Below, piece by piece: positions 17,380 through 25,800 of a stretch of 64,000 bases of DNA. Below the pieces are notes generated by a model, which saw only the letters and a program-made list of their open reading frames with translations, ran no database searches and was not told the DNA's origin. The first letter of the stretch is position 1; every line of letters starts with the position of its first letter. Origin of the DNA: Pseudomonas moraviensis (GTDB lineage: Bacteria > Pseudomonadota > Gammaproteobacteria > Pseudomonadales > Pseudomonadaceae). The stretch is from assembly GCF_900105805.1 (NCBI RefSeq), contig NZ_LT629788.1:2542001-2606000 (forward strand), given 5' to 3'. Both the position numbers and the translations under genes were made by a program.

Positions 17380-18768
17380 ATGACCGTGCAGCCGTTCGTC
17401 AGCCCCGACCTGATCCGCCAACGCTTCTCCCGAGCGATGTCCGACATGTACCGCGAAGAGGTGCCGCTGTACGGCGCGCTGATGGAACTGGTAGAGAACA
17501 CCAACCGCGACGTGCTGGCACGTCAGCCTGAGATTGCCGGGCACCTCAGGCGCACCGGCGAAATCGAGCGGCTGGACATGGAACGCCACGGTGCCATTCG
17601 CGTCGGCACGGCGAGCGAACTGGCCACCCTCGCCCGCCTGTTCGCGGTGATGGGTATGCAGCCGGTGGGTTATTACGACCTGACGCCGGCGGGCGTGCCG
17701 GTGCATTCGACGGCGTTTCGCGCGGTGCATGAGGAGGCGCTGCGAATCAGCCCGTTTCGTGTGTTCACCTCGTTTCTGCGCCTGGAGCTGATTGAAGCCC
17801 CTGAACTGCGTTCTTTTGCCGAGTCGGTGCTGGCCCGGCGTTCGATTTTTACCGACTCCGCGTTCCGCCTGATTGAACAGGCGGAAACAGCAGGCGGGCT
17901 GAACGAAGCTGACGCCGCAGAATTTGTCCGACAGGCACTGGAGACTTTTCGCTGGCACCACAGCGCCACCGTCACTGGCGCGCAGTACCAGAAACTAAGC
18001 GCCCAGCACCGCTTGGTCGCCGACGTCGTGGCGTTCAAGGGCCCGCACATCAATCACCTTACGCCACGTACGCTGGACATCGACACCGTGCAGGCACAGA
18101 TGCCCGCCCATGGCATCACACCCAAAGCGGTGATTGAAGGCCCACCGCGCCGCAAGTGCCTGATCCTGCTGCGCCAGACCAGCTTCAAGGCGCTGGACGA
18201 ACCGATCGCCTTCACCGACCAGCCTGAAATCCTTGGCAGCCACAGCGCCCGGTTCGGCGAAATCGAACAACGCGGCGCTGCCCTGACGCCCAAGGGGCGC
18301 GCGCTGTATGACCGCCTGCTGAACGCCGCCCGCGATGAACTGGGCGATTTTCCCAACGAAGCCAATGCTGCACGTTACAACGCGCTGATGACTCAACACT
18401 TTGCGGAATTTCCTGACAGCGTCGAGGGCATGCGCGAACAGGGGCTGGCGTACTTTCGTTATTTCGCCACGGAAAAGGGTTTGGCCGCTGGAGGACTTGG
18501 TGAGTCGTCCTTGGAGGACTTGCTGCGCGATGGCTACGTGAAAGCGGAGCCGCTGGTGTACGAAGATTTCCTGCCGGTGAGCGCGGCGGGGATTTTTCAG
18601 TCGAACCTTGGTGATTCTGCGCAGACGCATTACGCCGAACATTCCAATCGCCAGGCATTCGAACAGGCGCTGGGGCGCTCGACCATTGATGAGTTGGAGT
18701 TGTATGCCGAGACGCAGCGGCGTTCGCTTGAAGAATGTGCCGAAACTTTGGGTATCAACCTGACCTGA
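17380..18768 (+). CDS. hglS: 2-Oxoadipate dioxygenase/decarboxylase, HglS (DUF1338/YdcJ family)
   Basis: A 462-residue non-haem Fe(II) enzyme of the VOC-like DUF1338 family. It converts 2-oxoadipate to D-2-hydroxyglutarate in the D-lysine pathway of Pseudomonas. With the start at 17380 the residues reported, from memory, for the P. putida enzyme fall in register: metal ligands H70, H226 (GPHINHLTPR) and E294 (RFGEIEQRG), and substrate-binding R74. That agreement also supports the chosen start. A GGCAGGA ribosome site lies upstream. It is 88 bases after glcF in the same direction and could be read through from the glc genes. Confidence 0.9.
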   Translation: MTVQPFVSPDLIRQRFSRAMSDMYREEVPLYGALMELVENTNRDVLARQPEIAGHLRRTGEIERLDMERHGAIRVGTASELATLARLFAVMGMQPVGYYDLTPAGVPVHSTAFRAVHEEALRISPFRVFTSFLRLELIEAPELRSFAESVLARRSIFTDSAFRLIEQAETAGGLNEADAAEFVRQALETFRWHHSATVTGAQYQKLSAQHRLVADVVAFKGPHINHLTPRTLDIDTVQAQMPAHGITPKAVIEGPPRRKCLILLRQTSFKALDEPIAFTDQPEILGSHSARFGEIEQRGAALTPKGRALYDRLLNAARDELGDFPNEANAARYNALMTQHFAEFPDSVEGMREQGLAYFRYFATEKGLAAGGLGESSLEDLLRDGYVKAEPLVYEDFLPVSAAGIFQSNLGDSAQTHYAEHSNRQAFEQALGRSTIDELELYAETQRRSLEECAETLGINLT

Positions 18769-18783
18769 GTTTTACGCCGCTCT

Positions 18784-19016
18784 CCTGTAGGAGCGAGCCT
18801 GCTCGCGATAGCGGTGTGTCAGTCGCCAATGATTTGCCTGAACAGCCGCCTTCGCGAGCAGGCTCGCTCCCACAGGTTTCGCGCATGAACACGACTTCGG
18901 GGCAAACCACTTATCCCCCTGTAGGAGCGAGCCTGCTCGCGATAGCGGTATGTCAGTCGCCAATGATTTGCCTGAACAGCCGCCTTCGCGAGCAGGCTCG
19001 CTCCCACAGGTTCGGT
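18784..19016. repeat. Tandemly duplicated REPIN, two copies with 135-base period
   Basis: A full REPIN (18784-18880) runs from CCTGTAGGAGCGAGCCTGCT to AGGCTCGCTCCCACAGGTT. It is repeated at 18919-19015 with about one base changed in the unit (GCGGTGTGTC against GCGGTATGTC), separated by about 38 bases. The near identity of both loops shows a recent local duplication. Confidence 0.92.
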
Positions 19017-19050
19017 GTAGGCCCAAGCCTTAGGGCGATCCACGAATTCC

Positions 19051-19077
19051 ATGTGGGAGCGAGCCTGCTCGCGAAGC
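19051..19077. repeat. Single REP sequence
   Basis: A lone REP unit (GTGGGAGCGAGCCTGCTCGC, then GAAG) follows the REPIN duplication. It lacks an inverted partner. It marks the end of the REP tract upstream of the hcp region. Confidence 0.85.
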
Positions 19078-19104
19078 CAACACCTCGGATCCGGCAAATC
19101 CCCA

Positions 19105-19231
19105 ACTGCGCAAGAAGTTGCGCAGTAGGTCGTAATATTTCAGGGCCTAAATCCTCTGCAGCCCAGGCGCTGCAAGGCCTGCAGCCAAGTGCGCAAGAAG
19201 TTGCGCAGTACTGCGCAACTTCTTGCGCACT
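19105..19231. promoter_or_regulatory. Three dyad boxes ACTGCGCAA-N4-TTGCGCAGT upstream of hcp
   Basis: The 22-base dyad with nine-base arms ACTGCGCAA and TTGCGCAGT around GAAG lies at 19105-19126. Two further copies, one in each orientation and each with one changed terminal base, abut at 19189-19231 and create a perfect 42-base palindrome (19189-19230, centre 19209/19210). They lie 85-210 bases upstream of a sigma-54-like promoter, a typical distance for activator binding. They could be operator sites or a structured DNA/RNA element. Confidence 0.6.
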
Positions 19232-19315
19232 TTCTCCTGATTATTCCGCTGAAAATCGCCCCGAATGATCACCAACCACCGTGGCGCCCCCGCCAGCCGG
19301 GCACCTCTCCAAACC

Positions 19316-19331
19316 TGGCACGCTCCTTGAT
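19316..19331 (+). promoter_or_regulatory. Sigma-54 (RpoN)-type promoter for hcp
   Basis: TGGCACGCTCCTTGAT fits the -24/-12 consensus TGGCAC-N5-TTGC, with the invariant GG and a TTGA in place of TTGC at -12. Transcription would start about ten bases later, leaving a leader of roughly 60 bases before the hcp ATG. Sigma-54 control of hcp/vgrG genes by an enhancer-binding protein is known in several T6SS systems. The dyad boxes upstream are candidate enhancer sites. Confidence 0.65.
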
Positions 19332-19400
19332 ATCCCTCAGCCACCCACCGGGCGATTTCGCCTCCGGGCACCCTCAATTTATCCGCAAGGAGAGCACCCC

Positions 19401-19916
19401 ATGGCAACACCAGCGTACATGTCGGTTACCGGCGAAAAACAAGGCCTGATCACTGCCGGCGCGTTCACCGCCGACTCCGTTGGCAACACCTACCAGGAAG
19501 GCCACGAAGACCAGGTCATGGTTCAGGCTTTCACCCACGACGTGATCATCCCGCGTGACCCGCAATCCGGTCAGCCAACCGGTCAGCGCGTGCACAAGCC
19601 AGTCGTGATCACCAAGGTCTACGACAAGGCTTCGCCTCTGCTGCAAGCCGCACTGACTTCCGGCGAGCGCATGAGCGAAATCGTTATCCAGTGGTACCGC
19701 ACTTCGGCTCAAGGCACCCAAGAGCACTACTACACCACCAAACTGGAAGACGCGATCATCGTCGCCATCAACAACAAAATGCACAACTGCCAGGATCCGG
19801 GCAACGCGCACTTCACCCACCTGGAAGAAGTGCAGTTCACCTACCGCAAAATCACCTGGACCCACGAAGTATCCGGTACTTCGGGTTCCGATGACTGGCG
19901 TGCTCCAGTCGTTTAA
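19401..19916 (+). CDS. hcp: Type VI secretion tube protein Hcp
   Basis: A 171-residue secreted protein of the Hcp family, whose hexameric rings stack into the T6SS inner tube and can chaperone effectors. Family blocks are YMSVTGEKQGLI, the HDVIIPRDPQSG and HKPVVITKVYDKASP segments, and HLEEVQFTYRKITWTHE near the C-terminus. A strong AAGGAGA ribosome site precedes ATG. No tssA-M structural genes are nearby, so this is an orphan hcp serving a T6SS core encoded elsewhere. It is followed by a hairpin and then vgrG. Confidence 0.93.
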   Translation: MATPAYMSVTGEKQGLITAGAFTADSVGNTYQEGHEDQVMVQAFTHDVIIPRDPQSGQPTGQRVHKPVVITKVYDKASPLLQAALTSGERMSEIVIQWYRTSAQGTQEHYYTTKLEDAIIVAINNKMHNCQDPGNAHFTHLEEVQFTYRKITWTHEVSGTSGSDDWRAPVV

Positions 19917-19936
19917 TTACGGCTGACCGTTACACG

Positions 19937-19967
19937 CATCGGCCAGCTCTGCTGGTCGATGTTGTTT
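19937..19967 (+). terminator. Intrinsic terminator or attenuator after hcp
   Basis: CATCGGCCAGC and GCTGGTCGATG form an 11-base stem (with one G-T pair) around TCT, followed by TTGTTT. It lies 20 bases after the hcp stop. Partial termination here would give much more Hcp than VgrG, fitting tube stoichiometry. Confidence 0.7.
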
Positions 19968-20049
19968 ACGCCCCTCCAGAATTTCGCGTACGTTGAGCCG
20001 CTTTTTGCGGCCGTCGACGAGCGCCGCTGTACAGCACGAGGAACAAGGG

Positions 20050-22092
20050 ATGTTCGCGCCGGCCAATGAAACCCACTTTGCCCTGACCATCGAAGGGCTT
20101 TCCGCTGACTTTCAGGTGTTTACCCTCACCGGCCGGGAAGCCATCAGCCAGCCTTTTGTCTTTGAGGTGGAGCTGGTCAGTGAGCAGCCGTCGCTGGACC
20201 TCGAAACCCTGCTGCACAAACCGGCCTTCCTGCAGCTGTCGCCCGACGGCAGCGGCATTCATGGCCAGATCTACCGCGCCGCGCAAGGCGATTCCGGCAA
20301 GCGCCTGACCCGTTATTCGGTGACCCTGCGCCCGCGACTGGCGTACCTCGCACATCGCATCAACCAGCGCATTTTCCAGAACCTCAGCGTGCCGAAAATC
20401 ATCGGCATGGTGCTCGAAGAGCACGGCATCCAAAGCAACGCCTACGAATTCAAGACCGGCTCGATCTATCCCGAGCGCATCTACTGCGTGCAATACGACG
20501 AGTCGGATCTGCACTTCATCCAGCGCCTGTGCGAAGAGGAAGGTATTCACTACCACTTCCAGCACACCACAACAGGCCACAAACTGCTGTTCGGCGATGA
20601 CCAGACGGTGTTTCCGAAACTGGCGCCGGTGCCCTATCAGCAAGACTCCGGCATGGTCGCCAGCAACCCGGTGATCAAGCGTTTCGACCTGCGCCTGGAA
20701 ACCCGCACCAGCCGCACCACCCGCCGCGACTACGACTTCGAAAAACCGCGCCTGACCCTGGAAAGCGAGAACCGTGGCGACGCCCTGCCCGACCTTGAAG
20801 ACTACGATTACCCGGGCCGCTTCATCGACCGCGAGCGCGGCAAGCATTTGGCCAAACGCGCCCTCGAACGCCATCGCAGCGACTTCCAATTGGCCGAAGG
20901 CAAGAGCGATCAGCCGTTGTTGGTCAGCGGCCATTTCCTCGCCCTGACCGAACACCCGAAAGCCAAGTGGAATGATCTGTGGCTGCTCACCGAAGTCCTG
21001 CACGAAGGCAAGCAGCCGCAGGTGCTCGAAGAGTCGGTGACCAGCGACACTACGGCGCTGAAAGACGATTTCCATCAGGGCTATCGCAACCGCTTTCAGG
21101 CCACGCCGTGGGACGTGCCCAACCGCCCGCCACTGCGCCACCCGAAACCGCGCATCCTCGGCAGCCAGAGCGCGGTGGTCACCGGCCCGAAAGGCGAAGA
21201 AATCCACTGCGACGAATACGGCCGGGTCAAAGTCCAGTTCCACTGGGATCGCGAAGGTCAGGCCGACGACAAGACCAGCTGCTGGCTGCGCGTCTCCAGC
21301 GCCTGGGCCGGCGCCCAGTACGGCGGCATCGCCATCCCGCGTATCGGCATGGAAGTGCTGGTCACGTTCCTTGAAGGCGACCCCGACCAGCCCTTGATCA
21401 GCGGCTGCCTGTACCACAAGGAAAACACCGTTCCCTATCCACTGCCGGCGAACAAGACCCGCAGCACCTTCAAGACCCTGAGCTCCATGGGTGGTGGCGG
21501 TTACAACGAACTGCGCATCGAAGACAAGAAAGGTCAGGAACAGATCTACCTGCACGCCCAGCGCGACTGGGACGAAAACATCGAGCACGACCAGAAGATC
21601 CGCGTCGGCAACGAACGCCACGACACCGTCGAACAGAACAGCTACACCGAGTTCAAGGCCGAAGAACACCACACCGTCTACGCCGACCGCAAAGTCGAAA
21701 CCCGCGCCAACGACCACCTCACTGTCGGCGTGAATCAGCACATCAAGATCGGCACCGGCCAATTCATCGACGCAGGCCAGGAAATCCACCTGAGCAGCGG
21801 CATGAAAGTGGTCATGGAAGCCGGCGCCGAACTCACGCTGGTCGGCGGTGGCAGCTTTATCAAGATCGACGCTGGCGGCGTAACGATGAGCGGCCCGGTG
21901 ATCAACATGAACTCCGGAGGCAGCCCGGGAAGCGGGACTGGTGCGGCGCCGTTGATGCCCGGCGTGTTGAAACAAGCCGACGCCGACAAGGCCGGCCAGG
22001 TCCTGACCCCGGCGCAGATCAACACCCTGAAACGTAACGCGCCGTTCTGCGAAGAATGCGAAAAATGCAAGGCAGGTGCCTGTGCCATCTGA
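20050..22092 (+). CDS. vgrG: Type VI secretion spike protein VgrG (TssI)
   Basis: A 680-residue VgrG that forms the trimeric spike at the tip of the Hcp tube. The N-terminal gp27-like part begins FAPANETHFALTIEGL and includes CVQYDESDLHFIQRLCEEEG. The gp5-like OB segment shows VTGPKGEEIHCDEYGRVKV and WAGAQYGGIAIPRIGMEV. A C-terminal needle of repeated short beta strands follows (residues about 520-630). The last 20 residues are cysteine-rich (FCEECEKCKAG), a possible contact for the adaptor. No extra effector domain is seen. The start at 20050 follows GAGGAACAAGGG. Confidence 0.94.
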   Translation: MFAPANETHFALTIEGLSADFQVFTLTGREAISQPFVFEVELVSEQPSLDLETLLHKPAFLQLSPDGSGIHGQIYRAAQGDSGKRLTRYSVTLRPRLAYLAHRINQRIFQNLSVPKIIGMVLEEHGIQSNAYEFKTGSIYPERIYCVQYDESDLHFIQRLCEEEGIHYHFQHTTTGHKLLFGDDQTVFPKLAPVPYQQDSGMVASNPVIKRFDLRLETRTSRTTRRDYDFEKPRLTLESENRGDALPDLEDYDYPGRFIDRERGKHLAKRALERHRSDFQLAEGKSDQPLLVSGHFLALTEHPKAKWNDLWLLTEVLHEGKQPQVLEESVTSDTTALKDDFHQGYRNRFQATPWDVPNRPPLRHPKPRILGSQSAVVTGPKGEEIHCDEYGRVKVQFHWDREGQADDKTSCWLRVSSAWAGAQYGGIAIPRIGMEVLVTFLEGDPDQPLISGCLYHKENTVPYPLPANKTRSTFKTLSSMGGGGYNELRIEDKKGQEQIYLHAQRDWDENIEHDQKIRVGNERHDTVEQNSYTEFKAEEHHTVYADRKVETRANDHLTVGVNQHIKIGTGQFIDAGQEIHLSSGMKVVMEAGAELTLVGGGSFIKIDAGGVTMSGPVINMNSGGSPGSGTGAAPLMPGVLKQADADKAGQVLTPAQINTLKRNAPFCEECEKCKAGACAI

Positions 22093-22825
22093 ACGAATTT
22101 CCCCCAAGGACTGGCTGGCGCAACAGCCGCTGCAAAGCGGCGAGCGCCTGTACCTGATCATCAGCGCCGCCAGCGATGCAGACGCGCTGAAAACCCTGTA
22201 CCTCACCGAACCAACCGCCCAGCTCCTGCCGATCTGGGGCGGCACGCCCTACTCCACCTGGCAACCGGTGATGCCCTACCTCACCGAACTCAAACCGAAT
22301 TCGGCCTTCCTGCCCTGGATCGCCGAAACAGATGCGCTGGACTGGGGCTGGCTGGCGACATCGCGATCAGCGCCGAACGAAGTGTTCGAACATTTGCGCA
22401 GCCTGACGCAGGTAAAAATGCCGGACGGCACCGAGGTGTTTTTCCGGTTTTGGGATGGGCGGCATATTTATCCGATCCTGCGGGGGCTTGGGGAGAAGGC
22501 TGGAGAAGTGCTGCCGGTGTTTGAGCGGTATCTGATTAATGGACAAGCGCTGGAAGTGGGCACACGGGTGGTGCCGAAGGTCAGGGACTGGCCGTGGTGG
22601 GAGGTGCCGAAGGGTTTGCTGGATGGGTTGATGGCAGAAAATCCATCCACCGTTATCGGCAACATGATGCAGTGGTTGCAGGAGGAACACGCCGATCTGT
22701 ATTTCTCCGTTCCCGAATCGAACCTGAAACAAAAAGTGGCGCGCTTTGTTAAACGCACGCCACTCACGGAAGAAAACTTTACCGGGCTGTTGAAGGCCTA
22801 TCTGGAAAAAGAGGTGGTGGTATGA
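22082..22825 (+). CDS. DUF4123 T6SS effector adaptor (Tap/TEC-like)
   Basis: A 247-residue cytoplasmic adaptor. DUF4123 proteins load a specific effector onto the matching VgrG C-terminus and are not themselves secreted. The family pattern is seen in LYLIISAASDADALKTLY, LPWIAETDALDWGWLATS, the LRSLTQVKMPDGTEVFFRFWDGR block and the aromatic WPWWEVP. The GTG at 22082 is chosen because AAGG lies nine bases upstream (GTG 22076 is the alternative). The gene overlaps the end of vgrG and the start of the rhs gene, which fits the effector-loading role. Confidence 0.88.
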   Translation: MPSERISPKDWLAQQPLQSGERLYLIISAASDADALKTLYLTEPTAQLLPIWGGTPYSTWQPVMPYLTELKPNSAFLPWIAETDALDWGWLATSRSAPNEVFEHLRSLTQVKMPDGTEVFFRFWDGRHIYPILRGLGEKAGEVLPVFERYLINGQALEVGTRVVPKVRDWPWWEVPKGLLDGLMAENPSTVIGNMMQWLQEEHADLYFSVPESNLKQKVARFVKRTPLTEENFTGLLKAYLEKEVVV

Positions 22826-25800
22826 CCCCATTGGATACGATCACTCATGTCACCGCTCAACAGCCTGACTTCAACAAGGTCATTGCAGAGTTCAAGAACT
22901 GCCTGAAGAGTTATCGGTCCACCGCCAGACTCATACCTGGGCTGGAAATGGAGCAGCAATTTCAAGTCGGTGACGAGGTTAAAAAACCCATTGCGACGGG
23001 CGACAAGACCCAACCGGTTTATTTCGCCACTTGTCCCGAGAATGGAAAGCTCACGCTGATTCATAGTTTCGAATCGGCGCGTTTTGTGCCGATTGGCAAC
23101 ACTCCAGTGGTTCTGACCCCTGTCGACTCGAAGAACAAGACCGTCGGGCAACCCGTACGCAAAACAATCGGCCCAACCGGGATTGAAGTCGTTAGCGACC
23201 TGAAGCCACGCCAGCTCTACCGAATTACTTTCTACCCCGATCTGACGAGCGCGGACAACGAGCGTCTATTCAAATCCTACGACGAAGTCATCGGCGATCT
23301 GAGCAAGTGGTTGTCCTCGGAATGGACAACTACATGCCTGCCTTTGTGGAAGGAGCATAACAATGCGTCAATAGCTGGCCGTCTCTGGCAACAATTGCAA
23401 TCGGAGTGGGATGGTTTCTGGAAATTCGTCATGGGAATCTGGGGCGATATCAAGTCGCTGTTCAAGCTTGTTACTCACCCCCGTGAAAATTACGAAACAC
23501 TCAAGGAGTTTTTCACCGACGAAAACATCAAGAAAATCTACAACTCCTCAACTGAAGCACTTCGCACCAGTTTCTTGATAGCGAGTGACGAGCCATTGTT
23601 GTGGGTTTATGTCGCTGCGGTTTGGGCATGGACGACTTTACTGCCACCGCAGACTCGCACAGAAGTGCTAGCCAGAGTGAAGTCTGAAATAAGTTATATC
23701 GTCCTCGGGATCATTTTTACCGGCGGGCTGGGGGTTGCATTACGCGCCAGTGCGAAAGCGGTCAAGGGCACATTGCAGGCGCAAAAAGCGATCAACCTGG
23801 TTGAGAAGCTAACGGCCAAGCTCATTGAAATCAGCAGGATTCGCTCCAAGCCCCATGCGGATGCTGCTGCCGCGTTGAGATTTCATGGCAACGGCGTAAC
23901 CAACTCGGGCAAAAAAGCAGTGGCGACTGTCGCCGATCACACGCCTGCACAAACGGCCACAGCTCCGAAGCGTCCTTCGCCTGCGACAGGAGGCAAAGTC
24001 GAAAACGACGCGCAAATTCACGCACGAAACAAAACCCAGAACGAAACGCGCCTGGAACAGCAGGAGAACATCGACAACGCGCCTAAACAGTCAAAAAACC
24101 CGGCTGATGAACCCGCACAATGCGTCGACAAAACCTGCTCCAACGGTGACCCCGTCTCCATGGTCACGGGTGAGGAGTTGCTGAAACTCACCGACGGCGA
24201 ACTGGGCGGTCTCTTACCGCTGGAATGGACACGTCTCTACCGCAGCAGTGCTGTTGAAATCGACAACCGTATGGGGCCAGGCTGGAGCCACTCGTTGTCT
24301 CATCGCTTGCTTATCGATGACGAAGGCGTGCTGTGGACAGACAATGAAAACCGCCAGACCCGTTTCCCAAAGCCGACCGAGAAACGACCGGCCATCACCA
24401 ATAGCCTCGCTCAAGCGGCCATTTTTCTGGGGAATGCACCCGGAGAGCTGATTCTCACGCAAGCAGGGCCAAAGCCGCGGTTCTATCATTTCCGTGCAGA
24501 ACGACTGACCACCATCAGTGATTCGTATGAAAACCAGGTGCATATCAGCTATGACTTGGTCGGTCGCATTCAACGTATCGACAATGGCTCCGGTCGCGCC
24601 TTGCTGCTGCGTTACGACGACCGCCATATCATTGCCGTGGACCAACAGCAGCAACGCTCGGAGTATGACGATTCCGGTAGACGGCAGGATCCGTGGCTGA
24701 CTTTACAGACACTGGTTTCCTACGAGTACAACGCTCGCCATCAACTTGTGTCGGCAACCAATGCTGCAGGCGAAACCGAGCATTACCGCTATAACGAACA
24801 ACATGTAATCCTTGAGCGACAATTGGCCGGTGGTGCCCGCTTCTTCTGGGAGTGGGAGCGAGAAGGCAAGCTGTCCCGCTGCGTCCGTCATTGGACAAAC
24901 TACTTACCCTTGGAAACACGCTATGAGTGGGACGACAAAGGCACGGTCACGGTTCATAACGCCGATGGCAGTGAGCAAGTTTACATACACGACGAAAATG
25001 CGCGCCTCATCAGCGAAATCGCTCCGGACGGCGCAGAAACGCAGAAAGCCTACGACGATCAGGGTCGTTTGATTGCTGAAAAGAATGCATTGGGCGCAGT
25101 CACCGAGTATCAGTACAACAATGCCGGCCGTTTGCTGGCCGTGATCCCTCCGGAAGGCGAGCCAACGCTTTACAACTACTACAATGGCCAACTGATTGAG
25201 GTCAGGCGTGGCCAAGCGCGTTGGCAGTATGACTACAACCGACAAGGCGATATCACTCAACAAATTGATCCGTTGGGTAATGAAACCCAATACAGCTATG
25301 ACCACCAGGGCCGCTTGGTAGAGATCCGTCACCCCGACGGCAGTCGTCATCACCTGGGCTGGAACAACCTCGGCCAATTGCTGGAAGAACGCCTGCCGGA
25401 TGGAGGTCAACGCAAGTATCGCTACGATGCGCTCGGCCGGCAAATCACTCGCCAGGATGAATTCGGCGCGATCACCCAATACCAATGGGATGCCGTCGAC
25501 CGCCTCACTCAGGTCACCCTGCCCGGCGGCGCCACACGTGCGTTTACCTACAACCCGTATGGCCGCGTCACCGCCGAACGCGACGAACTCGGCCGTATCA
25601 CCCGCTACGAATACGCCGACAACCTGCACCTCGTCAGCCGCCGCATCAATCCCGACGGCAGCCAACTGCGCTACCGCTACGACAACTCGCAACTCAACCT
25701 CACCGAGATCGAGAACGAGCGCGGCGAACGCTATCAACTCGATTATTACTCGAACGGCCTGATCCAGCAGGAAACCGGTTTCGACGGCCGACGCACCGCG

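Noticed and set aside
18735..19268. 177-residue frame across the REPIN tract upstream of hcp
   Set aside because: Its residues (repeated VGASLLAIAV and REQARS) are translations of REP sequences, not a protein.
19966..22245. 759-residue minus-strand frame over vgrG
   Set aside because: VgrG on the plus strand has clear gp27/gp5 motifs; the antisense frame is a composition artefact.
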